Shown here: piece by piece, positions 37,529-47,376 of the stretch | How the letters are laid out: the number at the start of each line of letters is the position of its first letter | Position numbering within the stretch: position 1 is the stretch's first letter | Assembly (NCBI RefSeq): GCF_007827695.1 | Contig: NZ_VITA01000003.1 | Location: 62,001-126,000 of the forward strand | Reading direction: 5' to 3' | DNA length: 64,000 nt | Source of the DNA: Sinorhizobium medicae | GTDB taxonomy: Bacteria > Pseudomonadota > Alphaproteobacteria > Rhizobiales > Rhizobiaceae | Position numbers and translations under genes: made by a program | The notes under the pieces: model-generated | The model's input: only the letters and a program-made list of their open reading frames with translations | Told to the model about the DNA's origin: nothing | Databases searched by the model: none

Positions 37529-39064
37529 TCAAGGTTCGCCCGCCCCGATCTCCGCGCGCCGCTTGATCATGTAGGCATCGAGCTCTTCCCGGATAGCCGG
37601 GTCGAGCACCGGCTCCTCATACTCCCGCAAGGCCTGCTGCCAGATGCCGGTCGCGCGCTCCAGGGCATCGTGGCCGCCGGCCTCCTGCCAGCTGCCGTAG
37701 TTCTGCCAGTTGGACAGCATCGGCTGATAGAAGGCCGTCTCATATCGAGCCATCGTGTGTTCGGAGCCGAAAAAGTGCCCGCCGGCCGGTACCGATTTGA
37801 TGGCGTCGAAACCGAGATCGTCCTCGGAGAAGGGCATGGGCTCCAGGAAGCCCATCATGTTCTGCAGGATCTCCACGTCGAGGACGAGCTTCTCATAAGA
37901 CGCCGTCAGCCCGCCTTCGAGCCACCCGGCGGCGTGATAGATGAGGTTGGCGCCACCAAGCACAGCGCCCCAGGTCGCCATCTCCGTCTCGTAGGCCGCC
38001 TGAAGATCGACGGCATTGGAGGCATTGGCGTTCGATGTGCGGTAGGGAAGCTTGTAGCGCCGGGCAAGTTGGCCCGCAACGATGTTGGCCTTGGCGTTTT
38101 CCGGTGTGCCGAAGGCCGGAGCGCCGGAGCGCATGTCCACATTGGAGGTGAACGCACCGTACATGACCGGTGTACCCGGATTGACCAGTTGGGCAAGCGT
38201 CACACCGAACAATGCCTCGGCATTCTGCTGGCAGAGTGCGGCCGCAAGGGTTACCGGCGTCATGGCACCCATCAGCGTGAAGGGCGTGATGGTCACCGGC
38301 TGCCCGTGCTCGGCCATGGCGATGAGCCCGTCTGCCATCGCATCGTCGAAGAGGCGCGGCGAATTCACCGAGATAATCGTGATGACACCGGGGGAATGGC
38401 GCATCTCCTCGACGCTGATGCCACGCGAGATCGCCATCATGTTGATGCCGTCCACCGCGCGCCCGCGCCCGATGGCGGTGCAGTGGTAGCAGAGGTCGCT
38501 GAGCGTGATATTGGCGTTGTAGGTGTCGAGGTGCCGCGCGTTGGCGGGCAGCTCCATCGGCGCGCAGACCTGATTGCCAAGAATGTGGATCGCGTTGAAG
38601 TGGTGGGCGAGACGGGTGAAATTCCGGTAATCGGCGAGATTGCCCTGCCGCCGGCCGTTGACCCGGTCGTGCACGTTCGGAGGGCCCGCCACCAGGCCGA
38701 AGGCAATCGTATTGCCGCCGATCGTCAGTCGTTTTTCCGGGTTGCGGCTGGTCAGCGTGAAGGATGACGGCGTCGTGGCCAGTGCCGCTTCGACGATCGA
38801 CTCATCGATGCGGATCATCAGGTTCTCGCGGTCGACGATCGCGCCCGCCCTTTCGAACAGCGTCATTGCCTTTTCGCTCATGACGCGGATGCCGATCTCG
38901 GAGAGAATGCGCATCGAGTTTTGATGGAGCGCCTCGATACGCTCCTCGTCGAGAAGCTGCATCGGGGCATAGCTGTTGACGACCTCCTGCCACGGCAGTT
39001 GCGATATACCGTCGCCGCCCCGTATCGCCCGCGATCGCCGCCCGCCGCCGCGTCTGCCACTCAT
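37529..39064 (-). CDS. MttB-superfamily methyltransferase, non-pyrrolysine
   Basis: A 511-residue trimethylamine-methyltransferase-family barrel. It has no in-frame amber codon, so it is one of the non-pyrrolysine members, which demethylate quaternary amines such as glycine betaine, proline betaine or carnitine. Family segments include ALHQNSMRILSEIGIRVMSEKA and GGNTIAFGLVAGPPNVHD. No corrinoid protein or methylcorrinoid:folate transferase gene is in the window. ATG at 39064 has AAAGG about 10 bases upstream; a frame 16 codons longer starts at 39112. It is the first gene of the long minus-strand unit, opposite a LysR gene. Confidence 0.88.
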   Translation of the reverse strand: MSGRRGGGRRSRAIRGGDGISQLPWQEVVNSYAPMQLLDEERIEALHQNSMRILSEIGIRVMSEKAMTLFERAGAIVDRENLMIRIDESIVEAALATTPSSFTLTSRNPEKRLTIGGNTIAFGLVAGPPNVHDRVNGRRQGNLADYRNFTRLAHHFNAIHILGNQVCAPMELPANARHLDTYNANITLSDLCYHCTAIGRGRAVDGINMMAISRGISVEEMRHSPGVITIISVNSPRLFDDAMADGLIAMAEHGQPVTITPFTLMGAMTPVTLAAALCQQNAEALFGVTLAQLVNPGTPVMYGAFTSNVDMRSGAPAFGTPENAKANIVAGQLARRYKLPYRTSNANASNAVDLQAAYETEMATWGAVLGGANLIYHAAGWLEGGLTASYEKLVLDVEILQNMMGFLEPMPFSEDDLGFDAIKSVPAGGHFFGSEHTMARYETAFYQPMLSNWQNYGSWQEAGGHDALERATGIWQQALREYEEPVLDPAIREELDAYMIKRRAEIGAGEP

Positions 39065-39236
39065 TGAGAACTGCCTTTCATGCCGAGATCCTGACCGCCT
39101 GGACAATGACAAGCCCGGCTTCTGGAATCCTGCGCTTTTTTAAAGTTCCGCCTCACTCGAACTATGGACAATCGCGCCCCGGTCTTCACACGATAACTTC
39201 GGCGGCAATGGCCAAAAAAAACCATGTCATGGCATG

Positions 39237-39251
39237 CTTGCATCTTGCAAG
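39237..39251. promoter_or_regulatory. LysR-type box, perfect palindrome CTTGCA-TCT-TGCAAG
   Basis: A 15-base perfect inverted repeat with a three-base centre that fits T-N11-A. It lies in the 231-base divergent region between the MttB-like gene and the LysR gene, 45-59 bases upstream of the LysR start. It is the best candidate for the LysR protein's own binding site. Confidence 0.5.
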
Positions 39252-39295
39252 TTCCGGACGGGCCCGAATAGCATGGGGCAAAGGGGAACTTTCGA

Positions 39296-40183
39296 ATGAA
39301 GCCGCCGCCGCCATTGAACTACATTCGCTCGTTCGAGTGCTCCGCCCGGCATCTCAGTTTCACCGAGGCCGCCGAGGAACTGGGCTATACCCAGGCCGCC
39401 ATCAGCAATCACGTGCGCGCGCTCGAGCAATATCTCGGCCGTCAGCTCTTTATCCGTTATCCGCGCAGCCTCAAGCTGACCGAGATGGGGGAAGCGTTTC
39501 TTCCCACACTGCGCCAGGCATTGAACCAGATCGATTTCGCCACGGAAGCGGTGCTTGCGTCGGCGCGCAACAAGACCGTCGTCATTTCCTGCCCGACCAG
39601 CCTTGCTGAAAACTGGCTGGCAAAGTGCGTCGCCGGGTTCAGCAGGAAACATCCCGACGTCGAAATTCTACTGCACGGCACGATATGGGAGGATTCGACC
39701 GAGCAAATCGCCGATATTCTCATTTCGATCCGCCGCTTCGACAACATGCCGGCAAACGGTATGCAATTGTGGAACGACAGGCTTGTACTTCTGTGTGCGC
39801 CGCAACTCGTTCATGGGCAGAACCCGCTGAAGACGCCGGCTGACGTTCTGAATTCCAACTGGATAGCGGTGCACGGCCGGCAGGAGTTCTGGCAGGAGAT
39901 GGCCGATGCGCTTGGCATCGACGCATCCGCTAACGAAAAGCGGCTTTCGACCAACTCCACCAACATAGCACTGGAAATGGCGGCGAGCGGCGCCGGCTGC
40001 ATCGTCACCACCCATTCGCTCGCGCGAACCTATGTGGATCGCGGCCTGCTCGTGGAGCCGTTCAATATCCGGCCCAGGAGCGCCTGGAACTATTATCTCG
40101 CCGACGGGCAGGCTTCGAAAGGAACGACGGTCTCGAAGGTGCGCGACTGGATCATCGCCGAGGCTCAGAAGGTGACCGGCTGA
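39296..40183 (+). CDS. LysR-family regulator, GcvA-like
   Basis: A 295-residue LysR protein with the GcvA/AmpR-type N-terminus (LNYIRSFECSARHLSFTEAAEEL) and HTH continuing as YTQAAISNHVRALEQYLG. It lies between the divergent MttB-like unit and the downstream FAD/GcvT gene on its own strand, and may control one or both. AAAGGGG precedes the ATG. The 238 bases after it contain a CGGCGG-N7-CCGCCG hairpin (40369-40387) in the leader of the next gene. Confidence 0.9.
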   Translation: MKPPPPLNYIRSFECSARHLSFTEAAEELGYTQAAISNHVRALEQYLGRQLFIRYPRSLKLTEMGEAFLPTLRQALNQIDFATEAVLASARNKTVVISCPTSLAENWLAKCVAGFSRKHPDVEILLHGTIWEDSTEQIADILISIRRFDNMPANGMQLWNDRLVLLCAPQLVHGQNPLKTPADVLNSNWIAVHGRQEFWQEMADALGIDASANEKRLSTNSTNIALEMAASGAGCIVTTHSLARTYVDRGLLVEPFNIRPRSAWNYYLADGQASKGTTVSKVRDWIIAEAQKVTG

Positions 40184-40421
40184 TCGGTTCGCCCGCCGGC
40201 TCGACATTCGGCAAATGGCCGATTTCAGCCTAGCCGGAACCCATCCGGCAACAAACGAAAATTGCGAGATCAATGACCTCGTTTTATTTGTTCATCCGAT
40301 GACGAAAGGGGCTGGTTTCCTGCTCTGCGCCGCTTTGCAAAAAACGGCCCGTCCCTAAACTGGAGCCGCGGCGGCAGATATCCGCCGATGGCAGAGGTCA
40401 TTTTTTCGAGGCTGGATTTTC

Positions 40422-42842
40422 ATGCGCTCCCACGCTCAAGCGGTCGTTATCGGCGGCGGTCTCATCGGCTGTTCCATTCTTTACCATCTCACCAAGCTCG
40501 GCTGGTCCGATGTCGTGCTTCTCGAGCGGAGCGAACTGACGTCCGGGTCGACCTGGCATGCGGCGGCCAATATCCATGGACTGCACGATTCCACCAATAT
40601 CAGCCTGCTTCAGCATTATACGATGGCGCTATACAAGGAACTGGAGGTAGAGACCGGGCAAGGCTGCGGCATCTTCCAGCCGGGTTCGCTTTACCTTGCG
40701 CAGAGCGAGGCGCGCGAGCACCAGCTTCGCCTCCAGGAAGCCAAGGCCCGCCGCTACAGCATGAATTTCTTCGAGATCGGGCGCGACGAGGCGGAGCGCC
40801 TGCATCCGCTTGTCGATTTCGAAGGCATCCGCTGTATCATGTACGAGCCGGAGGGCGGCAATGTCGACCCGTCCGGCGTGACGATGGCCTATGCCGCTGG
40901 CGCACGCCGGCGCGGCGCCGAAATCCACCGCTTCACGCCGGTCACCGGCACGGAGGCGCAAGCGGACGGCAGCTGGATTGTACGCACGCCGAAGGGCGAC
41001 ATCCGCACGCAATGGGTCGTCAATGCCGCCGGGTTGTGGGGCCGGGAGGTTGCCGCCATGGCAGGGATCGAACTTCCGCTGATGCCGACGGAGCACCAGT
41101 ATTTCGTGACCGAGACCATAGCCGAGGTCGCCGCGCTCGACCGCCGGCTTCCCTCGGTCGCCGACCGCGACGGCGAGTATTACCTCCGGCAGGAAGGGCT
41201 GGGTCTGCTGATCGGCGCCTATGAGCGCGACATGCGCTTCTGGGCCGAGGACGGCACGCCATCAAGCTTCGGCCACGAACTCTTCCCGGACGACCTCGAA
41301 CGCATCGAGGAAAACATGATGCGCGCGATCGACCGCGTGCCGGTCGTCGGAACCGCAGGCATCAAGCGGGTGATAAACGGACCGATGATCTGGTCGCCCG
41401 ACAGCGCCGTCCTCTTCGGCCCGGTGCCGGAACTGACGAATTACTTCTGCTGCAACGGTATCATTCCCGGCTTCTCGCAGTCGGGCGGCATGGGCAAGCT
41501 TGCGGCCGAGTGGATGATCGAGGGCGAACCATCCCTCGACATGTTCGGCTGGGACATGGCGCGTTTCGGCCATTGGGCCGACAAGGCCTTCACCAAGGCG
41601 CGCGTGCAGGACCAGTACAGCCATCGCTTCAAAATCCACTTTCCCAATGAGGAGCGCGCCGCCGGCCGCCCCGTCCGCACCCGTCCGGCCTACGAGAAAC
41701 AGAAGGCGATGGGCGCCGTGTTCGGCCTGAATTTCGGCTGGGAGCATCCGCTCTGGTTTTCCGCCGATGGCGATCCGAAGGAAGAGACGATCGGCTTCAC
41801 TCGCCAGAACTGGTGGGGGCCCGTCGGCCGCGAGGCGCGCATGTTGCGCGAAAACGCCGGCATTATCGACATTTCGAACTTCGCCAAATATTCGGTGAAG
41901 GGACCGGGCGCTTCGGATTGGTTGAATGCGGTTTTCGCCAACCATATGCCCGGCCAGGTCGGCCGCTCTTGCCTGACGCCCCTCATCGGCAAGCGGGGCG
42001 GCATCGCGGGTGACTTCACCGTGACGAAGCTCGGCGAGGATGATTTCATGATCTTCGGCTCCGGCATGGCGGAGCGCTATCATCAGCGCTTCTTCAATGC
42101 GGTGCCGCTTCCCGAGGGTTCAAGCTTCACGCCGATGACCGAGCGTCTTTGCGCCTTCAACATTGCCGGGCCGAAATCACGTAAACTGCTGATGCGCCTT
42201 ACGAATGAGGACCTTTCCAACGAAAGCTTCCCCTTCATGCGGTCGCGCAGGATGCGAGTCGCTGATATCGATGTCATCGCATTACGCGTCTCCTTCACGG
42301 GCGATCTCGGTTGGGAGCTCTATTGCGACGCGGACCGGCAGGTCGCGCTCTATGAGGCGCTGCTGGAGGTCGGCAGGGACCTCAGCGCCGGGCCGGTCGG
42401 CTCACGCGCGCTCGCCTCGCTTCGAATCGAAAAAGGCTATGGCAGCTGGAGCCGCGAATACTCGCCGGAATATTGGCCGCAGGAATGCGCGCTCGACCGG
42501 CTGATCAAACTCGAAAAGAGAGCGTTCCTGAACAAAGCATCTTATGAGAAAATTGCCGCGGAGCGCCCGAGGCAGAAGCTCGCCATCGTATCGATCGATG
42601 TCCACGATGCAGACGCCACCGGCGGCGAGCCGATCTTTCTCCACGACGGCACCCCGATCGGACAGGTTTCATCCGGCGCCTACGGCTATACAGTCGGCAT
42701 GTCGCTCGCCCTCTGCTACATAAAGGCCGATATGGCACAGGCCGGCGACCGGGTGAGCGTCGCCATTCTCGGTCGGCCCCATAATGCTACCATTCTGGAA
42801 CATCCGCCCTTCGACCCGAAAGGCGAAAGACTTCGTATGTAG
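40422..42842 (+). CDS. FAD-dependent dehydrogenase with GcvT domain (dimethylglycine/sarcosine dehydrogenase family)
   Basis: An 806-residue two-part demethylase. The N-terminal DAO domain (1-380) has VVIGGGLIGCSILYHL and the STWHAAA motif, whose His carries covalent FAD in dimethylglycine dehydrogenase. An FAO_M linker (about 380-435) and GcvT plus GcvT_C folate domains (about 435-800) follow. Such enzymes oxidise N-methyl groups and pass the one-carbon unit to tetrahydrofolate. It may take over the di- or monomethyl amine left by the MttB-like enzyme encoded nearby. After it, 277 bases to the next start hold no feature I recognise. Confidence 0.9.
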   Translation: MRSHAQAVVIGGGLIGCSILYHLTKLGWSDVVLLERSELTSGSTWHAAANIHGLHDSTNISLLQHYTMALYKELEVETGQGCGIFQPGSLYLAQSEAREHQLRLQEAKARRYSMNFFEIGRDEAERLHPLVDFEGIRCIMYEPEGGNVDPSGVTMAYAAGARRRGAEIHRFTPVTGTEAQADGSWIVRTPKGDIRTQWVVNAAGLWGREVAAMAGIELPLMPTEHQYFVTETIAEVAALDRRLPSVADRDGEYYLRQEGLGLLIGAYERDMRFWAEDGTPSSFGHELFPDDLERIEENMMRAIDRVPVVGTAGIKRVINGPMIWSPDSAVLFGPVPELTNYFCCNGIIPGFSQSGGMGKLAAEWMIEGEPSLDMFGWDMARFGHWADKAFTKARVQDQYSHRFKIHFPNEERAAGRPVRTRPAYEKQKAMGAVFGLNFGWEHPLWFSADGDPKEETIGFTRQNWWGPVGREARMLRENAGIIDISNFAKYSVKGPGASDWLNAVFANHMPGQVGRSCLTPLIGKRGGIAGDFTVTKLGEDDFMIFGSGMAERYHQRFFNAVPLPEGSSFTPMTERLCAFNIAGPKSRKLLMRLTNEDLSNESFPFMRSRRMRVADIDVIALRVSFTGDLGWELYCDADRQVALYEALLEVGRDLSAGPVGSRALASLRIEKGYGSWSREYSPEYWPQECALDRLIKLEKRAFLNKASYEKIAAERPRQKLAIVSIDVHDADATGGEPIFLHDGTPIGQVSSGAYGYTVGMSLALCYIKADMAQAGDRVSVAILGRPHNATILEHPPFDPKGERLRM

Positions 42843-43119
42843 CGGCCGACGCGCTGCCGTTCTGCTTCTGGACGCGAGCTCCGTTTAAAACCGGATGAGG
42901 AAACTGTGGGGTTTGCCGGCCGCAGCCCGCGTCTCGACTTATCGGAATCGCTCACGTTCATGTCTTTAAGTCGATCCAGCCTGATGACGTCGCGATCCAG
43001 CGGCTGCGTCATTCTCCAGGGAACAATTTGCAGACGCGATCAGTTGATCCAGGTTGCACAACCCAGGGGGGCTTTACTTCCAATGCGATACAGCACCTCA
43101 CCGGTTCGGGCGCAGTGAC

Positions 43120-46100
43120 ATGAACGCACCGACGCCTGAAGGGCCCTCCCGTAGATCCTATAATCTGTTCCAGTACCTTATGGATGGCGTTGCCGAACCG
43201 GTCATCGTCAAGGATGCCGGATCGCGCTTCGTCTTTATCAATGAAGCCGCATGCTTCCTTCTCGACAAAGATCGCAATGAGCTCCTCGGGCGAACCGACC
43301 ACGACCTGTTACCGACGGAGCAGGCGGACAAGATCGTCGCGCTGGACAGGGTGGTGCTTTCCACAGGCGAAGGTCACGAGATCGAAGAGCAGATCACGAC
43401 ACCGGATGGCACCTCACGGACGCTCCTGACGAAAAAGCGACCCGTGAGCATCCCCACGGGTTCGACCGAGGAGAAGTTCGTGGTCGTGACGATCGTGGAT
43501 ATCACCGAACTGCGGGGGATCGAAGAGACCCTCCGGGCAAGCGAAGAGCACTACCGCTCCCTGGTCGACCTTCATCCGCAGGTTCCCTGGATTGCAGACA
43601 GGGCGGGAGAGGTGCTGGAGGTCGGGCCGCGATGGAGCGAACTGACAGGGCTGGGCGAAAAAGAGACGCTCGGCAAAGGGTGGGCGAAAGCCGTTCATCC
43701 GCAGGACGCAGGTGCTTTGCAAGATGCGTGGCGCCGGTCCCTAACGAACGGCACGCCTTTAGACTGGGAATATCGACTTCTGACCATGACCGGCGAATAT
43801 CGCTGGTTCCGCGCTCGCGCCGCCGCAAAGCGCGACGCCGACGAAAAAATAGTGCGTTGGTACGGCCTTCTGGAAGATGTCGACGAAAGGAGGCGCGCCG
43901 CCGATGCCTTGCGCGAAAGCGAGGCTCGCTTTCGCGCAATCGCCGACGATGCCCCCGTGATGATCTGGGTCGCCGACCCAACGGGCGACACGAGTTTTTT
44001 CAATCGCCTCTGGCTGGAGACGACCGGACAGACGGAGGCCGAGGCACTCGGATTCGGCTGGGTCGATGTCATCCATCCCGATGATCGGCAGGCAGTCCAG
44101 GAAATATTCTTCAAGGCGACTGCCGGCAAGGGACCGACGCGGAGTGAGTACCGGCTGCGAAGGGCTGACGGAAGTTGGGCCTGGGTCATCGATGTCGGAC
44201 AACCCCGCTTTTCGGCCGACGGAACGTTCCTCGGCTATGTGGGATCCGTTCTCGACATCACGGATCGCCGAGCCGGGGAGATAGCGCAGCAGGAAGCTCA
44301 GGCGTTTATCAGAAGCATTTTCGACAGCAGTCCGGACTGCGTGCGCGTGCTCGACCTGGAGGGACGGCCCCTGCTCATGAACGAGGCGGGCCGCCGCATT
44401 TTCGGGCTGAACGAAGACGCGCCGATAACGGGGCAGACATGGGACTCCATCGGGCGGGCCTCGGACGCCCATAAGGTCGAGGCCGGTTGGGAAAGCGTCC
44501 GACACGGCAAGACCGCTCGTTTCGAGATCACAGTTCGGGATGCCGGAGGTGAAGAAAGATGCATGGACGTGATCGCAGCCCCGATCACGGACAACCTGGG
44601 AAAGCCATCCAGAATCCTCTCGATCTGGCGCGACATTACCGACGCGAAGCTTGCAAGCGACGAGATCAGCCGTGCCCAGAAGCACGCCGAAGCGGCTGCC
44701 AGCCAGCTTTCCTCGGTCCTCGAGAGCACGATGGACAGCGTCATGCTGCTCGACGCGGACTGGCGCGTCCGCTATCTCAACGAGAACGCCAAGAAGCTCC
44801 TGCAGATCGGGGACGAGGCCCTCGGCAAGAAATTCTGGAAGCTGTTTCCCGAAGAGGAAATGGGGAACTTCGCCAAACATTGCAGGGAAGTGATGGAGCG
44901 ACGTGTCCGCTCCTTTTTCGAAGATCATTTGCCATCCCTCGGCCGGTGGATTGAAGCAAACGCCTCTCCAACGCAAGACGGTATTTCCATCTTCTGCCGG
45001 GACATAACCGAGAGGCGGCGGGCGGAGGAGGACACGCTTCTGGCCCAGAAGCAGTTGGCGCACATGGCACGGCACGACATGCTCACGGGCCTTCCAAATC
45101 GAATGTTCTTCCGCGAATGCTTCGAGCAGGCGCTGAATGAGAGCCGTCATGCGCGCATGGCAGTGCTTTGCCTGGACCTCGACGGCTTCAAGGCCATCAA
45201 CGACACGCTGGGCCATCCCGCTGGCGACGTTTTGTTGCGGCAGGTTTCTCAAAGACTGATTCAATCCGTCAGGACGACGGAAACCGTCGCGCGTCTTGGG
45301 GGTGACGAATTCGCGATCATACAACCCCTGGCGAAATCACGTGACGAGGCCTTCCACCTCGCACAGCGGCTGATCGATACCCTTTCCGAACCCTTCAGCA
45401 TCGAGGGCGCCGCAGCCACCGTCGGAACCAGCATCGGTATAGCCTTCGCGCCGGAAGACGGGACATCCGCAGATGAGTTGATCAAGGCGGCGGACATCGC
45501 ACTCTACAGCGCCAAGTCGAGCGGCCGTGGCACCTATAGACTGTTCGACGTGGCCATGCACGCGCAGCTCCAAGCACACCAGCAGATGAAGGTCGCGATG
45601 CGCGACGCCCTGGCGAATCGAGAGTTCGAGCTGCACTATCAGCCTCTGGTGAACCTCGAGTCGCGATGCGTGAGCTGCTGCGAGGCACTGTTGAGATGGC
45701 GGCACCCACAGCGAGGGATGATCGCACCGTCGGAATTCATTCCAATTGCAGAAGAAACCGGCGCGATCGTGCTAATCGGAGAATGGCTTCTGGATGAGGC
45801 ATGCCGTCAGGCCGCGCGGTGGCCGGAACGTGTGAGCGTCGCGGTGAACCTCTCCCCTGTCCAGTTCAAGCACCGCAATCTCGTGGGAGCCGTCGCCAAT
45901 GCGCTGTCGTCCTCTCACCTTGATCCCGCTCGCTTGCAACTGGAGATCACCGAAACGGTTCTCCTGGATGAGAGCGAGCATAATCTTGAGTTGCTCCAGG
46001 ACTTGCGCAGGCTCGGCGTGAAGATCGCGATGGACGATTTTGGCACGGGCTATTCTTCACTGGGCTACCTGCGCAGCTTTCCGTTCGACAAGATCAAGGT

Positions 46101-46335
46101 GGATCAGGCTTTCGTGCGGGATCTGCCGCACGGCAGGGAATCGCTTGCGATCGTCAAGGCAGTCGCCGGCCTTGGTCAGAGCCTCGGCATGACGACAACG
46201 GTCGAGGGCGTCGAAACCGAGGATCAGTTGGCGATCGTGAATTCGGAAGGGTTTGACGAGGTTCAGGGCTATCTCTTCTCCCGTCCCCTGCCCGCCGCGG
46301 AAATTTCCAGGCTGATCGCCGACGGCGTGCTTTAG
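43120..46335 (+). CDS. PAS-GGDEF-EAL cyclic-di-GMP signalling protein
   Basis: A 1071-residue cytoplasmic protein without membrane segments. Five PAS-type domains are seen, starting near LFQYLMDGVAEPVIVKD, RSLVDLHPQVPWIAD, FRAIADDAPVMIWVAD, IRSIFDSSPDCVRVLD and LSSVLESTMDSVMLLD. A GGDEF domain follows with intact RLGGDEFAI, but its inhibitory I-site reads RTTE instead of RxxD. The EAL domain keeps CEALLRW, ITETVLLDE, DDFGTGYSSL and VEGVET, so both synthesis and hydrolysis look possible. ATG at 43120; a TTG 22 codons upstream is the open-frame limit. It precedes the response regulator and chemosensory genes. Confidence 0.92.
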   Translation: MNAPTPEGPSRRSYNLFQYLMDGVAEPVIVKDAGSRFVFINEAACFLLDKDRNELLGRTDHDLLPTEQADKIVALDRVVLSTGEGHEIEEQITTPDGTSRTLLTKKRPVSIPTGSTEEKFVVVTIVDITELRGIEETLRASEEHYRSLVDLHPQVPWIADRAGEVLEVGPRWSELTGLGEKETLGKGWAKAVHPQDAGALQDAWRRSLTNGTPLDWEYRLLTMTGEYRWFRARAAAKRDADEKIVRWYGLLEDVDERRRAADALRESEARFRAIADDAPVMIWVADPTGDTSFFNRLWLETTGQTEAEALGFGWVDVIHPDDRQAVQEIFFKATAGKGPTRSEYRLRRADGSWAWVIDVGQPRFSADGTFLGYVGSVLDITDRRAGEIAQQEAQAFIRSIFDSSPDCVRVLDLEGRPLLMNEAGRRIFGLNEDAPITGQTWDSIGRASDAHKVEAGWESVRHGKTARFEITVRDAGGEERCMDVIAAPITDNLGKPSRILSIWRDITDAKLASDEISRAQKHAEAAASQLSSVLESTMDSVMLLDADWRVRYLNENAKKLLQIGDEALGKKFWKLFPEEEMGNFAKHCREVMERRVRSFFEDHLPSLGRWIEANASPTQDGISIFCRDITERRRAEEDTLLAQKQLAHMARHDMLTGLPNRMFFRECFEQALNESRHARMAVLCLDLDGFKAINDTLGHPAGDVLLRQVSQRLIQSVRTTETVARLGGDEFAIIQPLAKSRDEAFHLAQRLIDTLSEPFSIEGAAATVGTSIGIAFAPEDGTSADELIKAADIALYSAKSSGRGTYRLFDVAMHAQLQAHQQMKVAMRDALANREFELHYQPLVNLESRCVSCCEALLRWRHPQRGMIAPSEFIPIAEETGAIVLIGEWLLDEACRQAARWPERVSVAVNLSPVQFKHRNLVGAVANALSSSHLDPARLQLEITETVLLDESEHNLELLQDLRRLGVKIAMDDFGTGYSSLGYLRSFPFDKIKVDQAFVRDLPHGRESLAIVKAVAGLGQSLGMTTTVEGVETEDQLAIVNSEGFDEVQGYLFSRPLPAAEISRLIADGVL

Positions 46336-46521
46336 ATCACGGTGCATTGGAGCGGGCAGGAATTAGCCCTACACGTCGCGGCGCGTGTGTGGCACAATCG
46401 AGATACTACCGTTCATTGATGGAAAGGACGGGAACTCATTCGCTTGAACGATCGTTAGTTGCACGTCGATTAGCCGAACTCGGAAGCCCTTTAAGCGTGG
46501 CCAGCGAGCGGGGAACGCGTA

Positions 46522-47214
46522 ATGAATGCCTCAGGCGTCGCACTTATTGCTGATGACGATGAATTCTTCAGGATCGCGCTTGGCTTCATTTTGAAGAGCA
46601 AGTTGCATTTCAACGAGATCATCGAGACCGGCACACTCGACGAAGCGATCGAAAGACTTTCCGAACGCGAAGACGTTTCGCTGGCATTGTTCGATTTGGC
46701 GATGCCGGGTATGCAAAGTGTTGCGAGCCTTGCTGCCGTGCGCGACGTCCGTCCGGATTTGAAGGTTGCCGTCGTTTCGGCATCATCTCGCAGATCGGAC
46801 ATCCTGTCGGCGCTTACGGAGGGCATAAACGGTTATGTCCCCAAAGGGCTCGGAGCCACCGATCTCGCCGAGGCGGTTCGCGCTATTCTCCACGGCTCCG
46901 TCTATGTCCCTCCCTCCATGGCAGGCCGCGTGTCGCCGGCCGAAGAAGCCAAGCCTCCCGCGCGCGTTGGGGAAGCCCCGCAAGGAAGCCACCGTACAAT
47001 CGAGTTCCTCACGCCGAGGCAGCGCGAGGTCTTGCAACTCCTTGTGCAGGGGCTCTCCAACAAGGAAATCGCCCGCAAGCTGAAACTTGGCGAGGGCACA
47101 GTGAAAATCCATATGGCGGCCCTTTTTCGCAGCCTGCGGGTCAGGAACCGCCAGGAAGCGGCGGCCGCCGGGGCGCGCCTCCTGCCTATGACGGAAAGTA
47201 GACCGCATGGATAG
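46522..47214 (+). CDS. Response regulator with LuxR-type DNA-binding domain
   Basis: A 230-residue NarL/FixJ-type regulator. The receiver (about 5-120) keeps the acid pair in LIADDDEFF, the phospho-Asp in LALFDLAMPG, Ser in VVSASS and Lys in GYVPKGL. The LuxR HTH (about 160-220) reads LTPRQREVLQLLVQGLSNKE. There is no histidine kinase gene beside it except the hybrid CheA downstream, so it may be the output of that array. GGGGAAC precedes the ATG. Confidence 0.9.
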   Translation: MNASGVALIADDDEFFRIALGFILKSKLHFNEIIETGTLDEAIERLSEREDVSLALFDLAMPGMQSVASLAAVRDVRPDLKVAVVSASSRRSDILSALTEGINGYVPKGLGATDLAEAVRAILHGSVYVPPSMAGRVSPAEEAKPPARVGEAPQGSHRTIEFLTPRQREVLQLLVQGLSNKEIARKLKLGEGTVKIHMAALFRSLRVRNRQEAAAAGARLLPMTESRPHG

Positions 47215-47376
47215 GCCGCCCTCTAGGTCTTCCGGACGAATAGCGCGAATGCACGCCAGGACGTACTGACGAAGCAGCCAAATCCATGGAGCGAACATGC
47301 GCCAGCCGGTTTCGACAAAAAGATCCGACCCGCCCCTGCCTTGCATCTGTCTCGCACACGAGCAGCGAGGTTACCA

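Noticed and set aside
37529-39064. Pyrrolysine-containing trimethylamine methyltransferase
   Set aside because: The gene has no in-frame TAG codon and no pyl genes are seen.
40369-40387. Hairpin in the leader of the FAD/GcvT gene as a glycine or SAM riboswitch
   Set aside because: Only a simple CGGCGG/CCGCCG stem is present; the conserved core sequences of those riboswitches are not seen.
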